Part shown: in pieces, positions 61,319 through 64,000 of the stretch
How positions within the stretch are numbered: the first letter of the stretch is position 1
How the letters are laid out: each line of letters begins with the position of its first letter
Assembly (NCBI GenBank): GCA_947646655.1
Contig: CANSHI010000003.1
Span: 1-64,000, forward strand
Reading direction: 5' to 3'
Length of the DNA stretch: 64,000 nt
DNA from: an uncultured bacterium
Lineage (GTDB): Bacteria; Bacillota_I; Bacilli_A; RF39; UBA660
Notes under the pieces: generated by a model
What the model was told of the DNA's origin: nothing
The model's input: only the letters and a program-made list of their open reading frames with translations
Databases searched by the model: none
Translations under genes and position numbers: made by a program

Positions 61319-62695
61319 ATGAATAAAGATGAAATATTAAGAAAAGTAGATATTTTATATATAATGTGGAAGAAAGGCAGTCTTGGCGGAGAGTTTATGC
61401 CGGAAGATGAAAATCCTCATTTAGAAAAAGATTCGATAGAGAATTATTTATATTTTACATTGCCCATGGCTCTAAATTACCAAAGAAATTCTTATACATT
61501 ATGGGAAAGTGCTAGTAAAACATATAATGATAAAGAAACAAGGTTTGTATTTGATCCGCGAGTTTGTTTAGAAAAAAGTTTTGAAGAAGTACAATATGCA
61601 CTTACTAAATACAAAGTGGCATTACAAAAACAAAAGCAAACTGAAATATGGTTAGCCCTTTGTAATACTTTTATGGAATTATTTGATGGAGATATAAGAA
61701 AATTATTCGATTCGCTAGATAATGATGTAGAAAAGATTAGAGATTTTATACAAAAGCATAATAAAAAAATGTTCCCATATTTATCTGGTACAAAGATATG
61801 TAATTATTGGTTATACGTTATTTGGCAATATACCGATAGGGAATATAAAAATATAGAGAACTTTACAGTAGCTCCAGATACGCATGTTATTAAAGCAACA
61901 CGTAAATTAGGTCTTATTAATGATAAAGAATTAGAACGAACTGACGTTCAACTAATAGTAATAGATAAATGGAATAGGTTATTTAACGGAACTAAGTATA
62001 AACCCATTGATATTCATACTGCATTATGGTTATGGAGCAGAAATGGATTTATAGATTTAGATGAAAGCTTTTTAGATGCCAATTTTATGAAGAATAAAAT
62101 TAAAAGTTCATATGAAAACAATAACTATATAGAAAAATATAGAAAAAGAGATTTATTGCCTTTTGAAAAAAATGTTTTTGATAAGGTTATTGAATTAATA
62201 CCAAAACAAGGAAAGATCCTAGATTTGGGTTGTGGTAATGGCTATCCTTATGATTACTATTTTTGTTCTAAGGGATTTAGTCTTGTAGGTATAGATTTTT
62301 GTGAAAAACATATAGCTCAAGCAAAAATGATAAATACTAATGCCAAATATATTGTTAATGATATTGAAAATTATAAAATAGGAATACAATATAATTTAAT
62401 AATGATGTTATTTTCCTTACTTCATTTGTCAAGAGAAAAGCATAAAGAAATCTTATCTAATATATATAATAGTCTAAATGATGATGGTATATTATTACTT
62501 ACCCTTAGAGATGAAGATGCAGGTATAATGAAATATAAAAAAGATTTTTGTGATCAAGAAATGATGTGGAGTTATTATGATTATGAAACTTATATAAAAA
62601 TACTTTCAGCAATTGGATTTAAAGTGTTATATAGCGAAAATCAAAATAAATATGGTATAGCCGAAAGTCATAATTGGCTAATATTACAAAAATAG
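61319..62695 (+). CDS. Fusion of HhH-glycosylase-like region and SAM methyltransferase
   Basis: The 458-residue protein ends in a class I methyltransferase (about 275-455) with motif I KILDLGCGNGYPYDYYF, acidic residue GIDFCEKHI and a C-terminal beta hairpin. The first 250 residues show a stretch like helix-hairpin-helix DNA glycosylases: SGTKICNYWLYVIWQYTD, then VAPDTHVIKATRKLGL and IDIHTALWLWSRNGF. I infer possible DNA or nucleoside targeting plus methylation; both substrate and activity are unproven. GAGAGG precedes ATG 61319. It is a single gene between an HD-kinase fusion and a transposase remnant. Confidence 0.65.
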   Translation: MNKDEILRKVDILYIMWKKGSLGGEFMPEDENPHLEKDSIENYLYFTLPMALNYQRNSYTLWESASKTYNDKETRFVFDPRVCLEKSFEEVQYALTKYKVALQKQKQTEIWLALCNTFMELFDGDIRKLFDSLDNDVEKIRDFIQKHNKKMFPYLSGTKICNYWLYVIWQYTDREYKNIENFTVAPDTHVIKATRKLGLINDKELERTDVQLIVIDKWNRLFNGTKYKPIDIHTALWLWSRNGFIDLDESFLDANFMKNKIKSSYENNNYIEKYRKRDLLPFEKNVFDKVIELIPKQGKILDLGCGNGYPYDYYFCSKGFSLVGIDFCEKHIAQAKMINTNAKYIVNDIENYKIGIQYNLIMMLFSLLHLSREKHKEILSNIYNSLNDDGILLLTLRDEDAGIMKYKKDFCDQEMMWSYYDYETYIKILSAIGFKVLYSENQNKYGIAESHNWLILQK

Positions 62696-62744
62696 AACAT
62701 AAGCATACGAGAAAATTGAGTATGGAAAAAAAATTAACTGTCGG

Positions 62745-63055
62745 ATTTATTTAAATATTGACGGCATTTCACGAACTCATTTTTCCAACGATTCCTACCC
62801 AAACAAACGATTTCTTTAATATTACTATTATTAACGTTTAAGTTGGTAATATAATGGAAATTATTTGTTTTTTCTTTTATTATTTAAATTATAGTTATGA
62901 TTAGATAACCTAGTTCCATCAATAACTATTTGAAAGTATCCTTAATATTTATTTTTATCAAACTTTTTAGAGCGGGTTTAGGCTTTTACAATATATTTTT
63001 GCATATCTCTAAGTTCTTCTGTCTTAATATTCATAAATACATCCTGTTAATCTTA
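62745..63055 (-). pseudogene. Decayed DDE-type transposase remnant
   Basis: Read from the minus strand, shifted frames give EELRDMQKYIVKA, TRSKKFDKNKY, YFQIVIDGTRLSNHNYNLN, and further down YITNLNVNNSNIKEIVCLG and RNRWKNEF. The FQIVIDGT block and the late GRNRWK block match, from memory, the start of the catalytic region and the C-terminal part of one DDE transposase family in Firmicutes. Stops, frame shifts and a large internal deletion are visible. Confidence 0.65.
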
Positions 63056-63104
63056 TATAAAATAAAAACTCACGATACCACATGGTTCGTAAGTTGTTTT
63101 CAAT

Positions 63105-63128
63105 TGGAGCAAGTGAGGAGATTTGAAC
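63105..63128 (-). other. 3' fragment of a tRNA-Gly gene, probable attachment site
   Basis: On the minus strand the sequence reads GTTCAAATCTCCTCACTTGC then TCCA. This is a T-loop (GTTCAAATC), T-stem 3' strand, acceptor 3' strand CACTTGC, U73 and CCA. U73 with CCA and this acceptor fit tRNA-Gly. The rest of the tRNA is absent and the T-stem 5' strand does not match, so only the 3' end is present. Such fragments are left where an integrase inserted an element into a tRNA gene. Confidence 0.6.
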
Positions 63129-63158
63129 CCACTTATAAAATAATCTAGAAAGGTTAAA

Positions 63159-63407
63159 TTGGAAAAATTGCATTCTAGAGATTTTAGAAAAAAAAATCAT
63201 TTTGTAATATATGATAAGTATTTTAAGGATGAAATATTGTTATACATTGACAATTATGAAGAATTAACGCGCTATATTAATATACCAGCTTATAATTTAG
63301 TTTGTAGATTTAATAAATCTATGGATGATTGTATAAATGTAGTTATTGATAATCGATGTTATATTTTATATACATTTATTGATGATGAAAGAGAGGTATT
63401 TATATGA
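63159..63407 (+). CDS. Small protein of a putative mobile element, 82 residues
   Basis: TTG 63159 with GAAAGG upstream starts an 82-codon frame; the product (for example YDKYFKDEILLYIDNYEELT) is soluble and not one I recognise. The next gene overlaps its last codons by four bases (ATGA), so both are likely real and translated together. They lie just after the tRNA fragment and before a coat-protein-like gene. Confidence 0.6.
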   Translation: MEKLHSRDFRKKNHFVIYDKYFKDEILLYIDNYEELTRYINIPAYNLVCRFNKSMDDCINVVIDNRCYILYTFIDDEREVFI

Positions 63408-63553
63408 ATGAATCTTTAATAATAGAAATTTTTGATTTAATTGATGAAACGCTTAATAAAATGAAAGTATGTATAAAAAATAATGATTTAAATGGTATTT
63501 CATATTATTTAGGTATATTGAAAAGATTAGTTTATGAAATAAAACATTTTTAG
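63404..63553 (+). CDS. Small helical protein, 49 residues
   Basis: ATG 63404 overlaps the preceding stop and has GAGAGG upstream. The 49-residue product is helical and charged (EIFDLIDETLNKMKVCIKNN). A terminator hairpin follows the stop. It is unassigned; by position it belongs to the putative mobile element. Confidence 0.6.
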   Translation: MNESLIIEIFDLIDETLNKMKVCIKNNDLNGISYYLGILKRLVYEIKHF

Positions 63554-63557
63554 ATAA

Positions 63558-63582
63558 TTAAGAGATTTTTCTCTTTTTTATT
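63558..63582 (+). terminator. Terminator after small element genes
   Basis: AAGAG (63560-63564) and CTCTT (63571-63575) form a short stem followed by a T6 run. Confidence 0.6.
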
Positions 63583-63641
63583 ATGTTTTATATTTTTAAA
63601 AATTTTAGATGTTATATTTATATTAGAAAGGAGTTAAGAAT

Positions 63642-63794
63642 ATGGAAATACCAGCAAAATTAGTAAAAAAAGTATCTGAAAAGTCTGGAAAAGAATATAT
63701 GTGCGTAGAGTTAACTCTTGCTCCTAATTATACTAAAAAGATTTTTTTAGATACGGCTGAACTTGCATTGCTTGCATTACTTAATAATAAATAA
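63642..63794 (+). CDS. 50-residue protein of a putative filamentous-phage-like element
   Basis: ATG 63642 follows GAAAGGAG and encodes 50 residues, including SGKEYMCVELTLAPNYTKKI and a C-terminal Ala/Leu-rich helix (TAELALLALLNNK). The beta-strand start and helix end give no firm family match; a small nucleic-acid-binding protein is conceivable. The next gene looks like a phage coat protein, so I place it in the same element by position. Confidence 0.55.
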   Translation: MEIPAKLVKKVSEKSGKEYMCVELTLAPNYTKKIFLDTAELALLALLNNK

Positions 63795-63898
63795 TTTTTT
63801 ATTAGCAGATTTCCTACCTCTATCAAAACATTTTTAACAAATCGTTAGAGTGTTAGTGCTTGGCTCTAAAAATATATTATAGAAAGGTGGTTTTATCA

Positions 63899-64000
63899 TG
63901 TTTATGACTCAATTAGCAACTATTGCTCCAAGGGCTTATGTAATGCTTGAGGGTGTAACTACTGGTGGTATGTCAGATGCTCAAGCCGCTTCTTTAACAA
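63899..64000 (+). CDS. Start of a coat-protein-like small gene (cut by window end)
   Basis: ATG 63899 follows GAAAGGTGG. Only 34 codons are visible: MFMTQLATIAPRAYVMLEGV, then TTGGMSDAQAASLT. A short amphipathic N-terminus rich in Ala, Gly, Thr and Ser recalls major coat proteins of inovirus-like elements of gut Firmicutes, in which a hydrophobic helix follows. The diagnostic part lies outside the window, so this is tentative. Confidence 0.45.

Larger units (their letters stand above)
62696..63158. other. Junction region with transposase remnant and tRNA fragment
   Basis: No intact gene. It contains a minus-strand transposase remnant (about 62745-63055) and a 3' tRNA-Gly fragment (63105-63128). 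A 72-codon plus-strand frame at 62930 only shadows the remnant. Confidence 0.7.

Noticed and set aside
62930-63148. 72-codon plus-strand frame near the tRNA fragment
   Set aside because: It runs antisense through the transposase remnant and the tRNA fragment and has no ribosome site.
1-64000. Mycoplasma-type genetic code (TGA as Trp)
   Set aside because: Trp is TGG throughout and TGA ends several genes (for example at 8391 and 55480).

Overview
The window reads as a chromosome segment of a low-GC (about 30% by eye) Gram-positive bacterium of the Bacilli, most likely an uncultured, host-associated lineage of the RF39/Erysipelotrichales kind. The evidence is a class-B (Bacillus-type) RNase P RNA, gpsB, cdaA-cdaR, pgsA, YfhO- and YerB-type envelope proteins, a BceRS-BceAB module, peptidoglycan cross-bridge genes and many single-gene units with AGGAGG-type ribosome sites. 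TGA is a normal stop and tryptophan is TGG, so the mycoplasma code does not apply. The taxonomic placement is inference; no rRNA is present.

Layout. 0-2.4 kb: a decayed gene, an XRE regulator and a 35-residue membrane peptide. 2.4-10.5 kb: mostly orphan genes, one with an ATP-grasp signature, plus a VUT-like membrane protein. 10.5-13.6 kb: GH25 lysozyme, gpsB, rnpB, a RodZ-like protein and pgsA. 13.6-15 kb: a surface protein gene interrupted by a ten-C tract and ending in a cassette that looks exchangeable. 15-26.9 kb: YfhO, a DUF3048 gene broken by a stop codon, cdaA-cdaR, a prepilin-like protein fused to seven InlB-type repeats, and small envelope proteins. 26.9-34.2 kb: LysR and a divergent HD-domain gene sharing an inverted repeat, an orphan, a Ku/split-LigD NHEJ operon and a nucleotidyltransferase. 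34.2-36.2 kb: a 4-TM gene whose promoter spacer is a ten-G tract, and tandem copies of a type I toxin-antitoxin-like module. 36.3-40.9 kb: bceRS-bceAB. 41-53 kb: an NAD salvage regulon in two operons (pncA-pncB-nudix-nadE and prs-nadD-pncC-AIPR-unknown-nrtR) with matching promoters and operators; a second toxin-antitoxin-like cluster lies between them. 53-57.3 kb: alr, a D-aspartate-ligase-like ATP-grasp gene and asnB, probably for a D-Asp/D-Asn peptidoglycan cross-bridge. 57.4-64 kb: an accessory region with a DUF4393 gene, a paralogue of the 4-TM protein, IS256 and other transposase remnants, an HD-kinase fusion, an HhH-methyltransferase fusion, a 3' tRNA-Gly fragment that looks like an attachment site, and the start of what may be a filamentous-phage-like element.

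Working together. Four genes plus PRPP synthase and PncC form a full nicotinamide/NMN to NAD salvage route. A Nudix-fold protein with a broken catalytic box (NrtR type) is encoded in the same regulon, and both operon promoters carry the same GTTAATAAC half-sites with identical 42-bp geometry. The two clusters of 22-24-residue hydrophobic peptides, each opposed by a convergent small RNA with its own promoter and terminator, are the best candidate for a previously undescribed system. Two ten-base G/C tracts in otherwise AT-rich DNA, one in a reading frame and one between -35 and -10, suggest phase variation of surface or membrane proteins.
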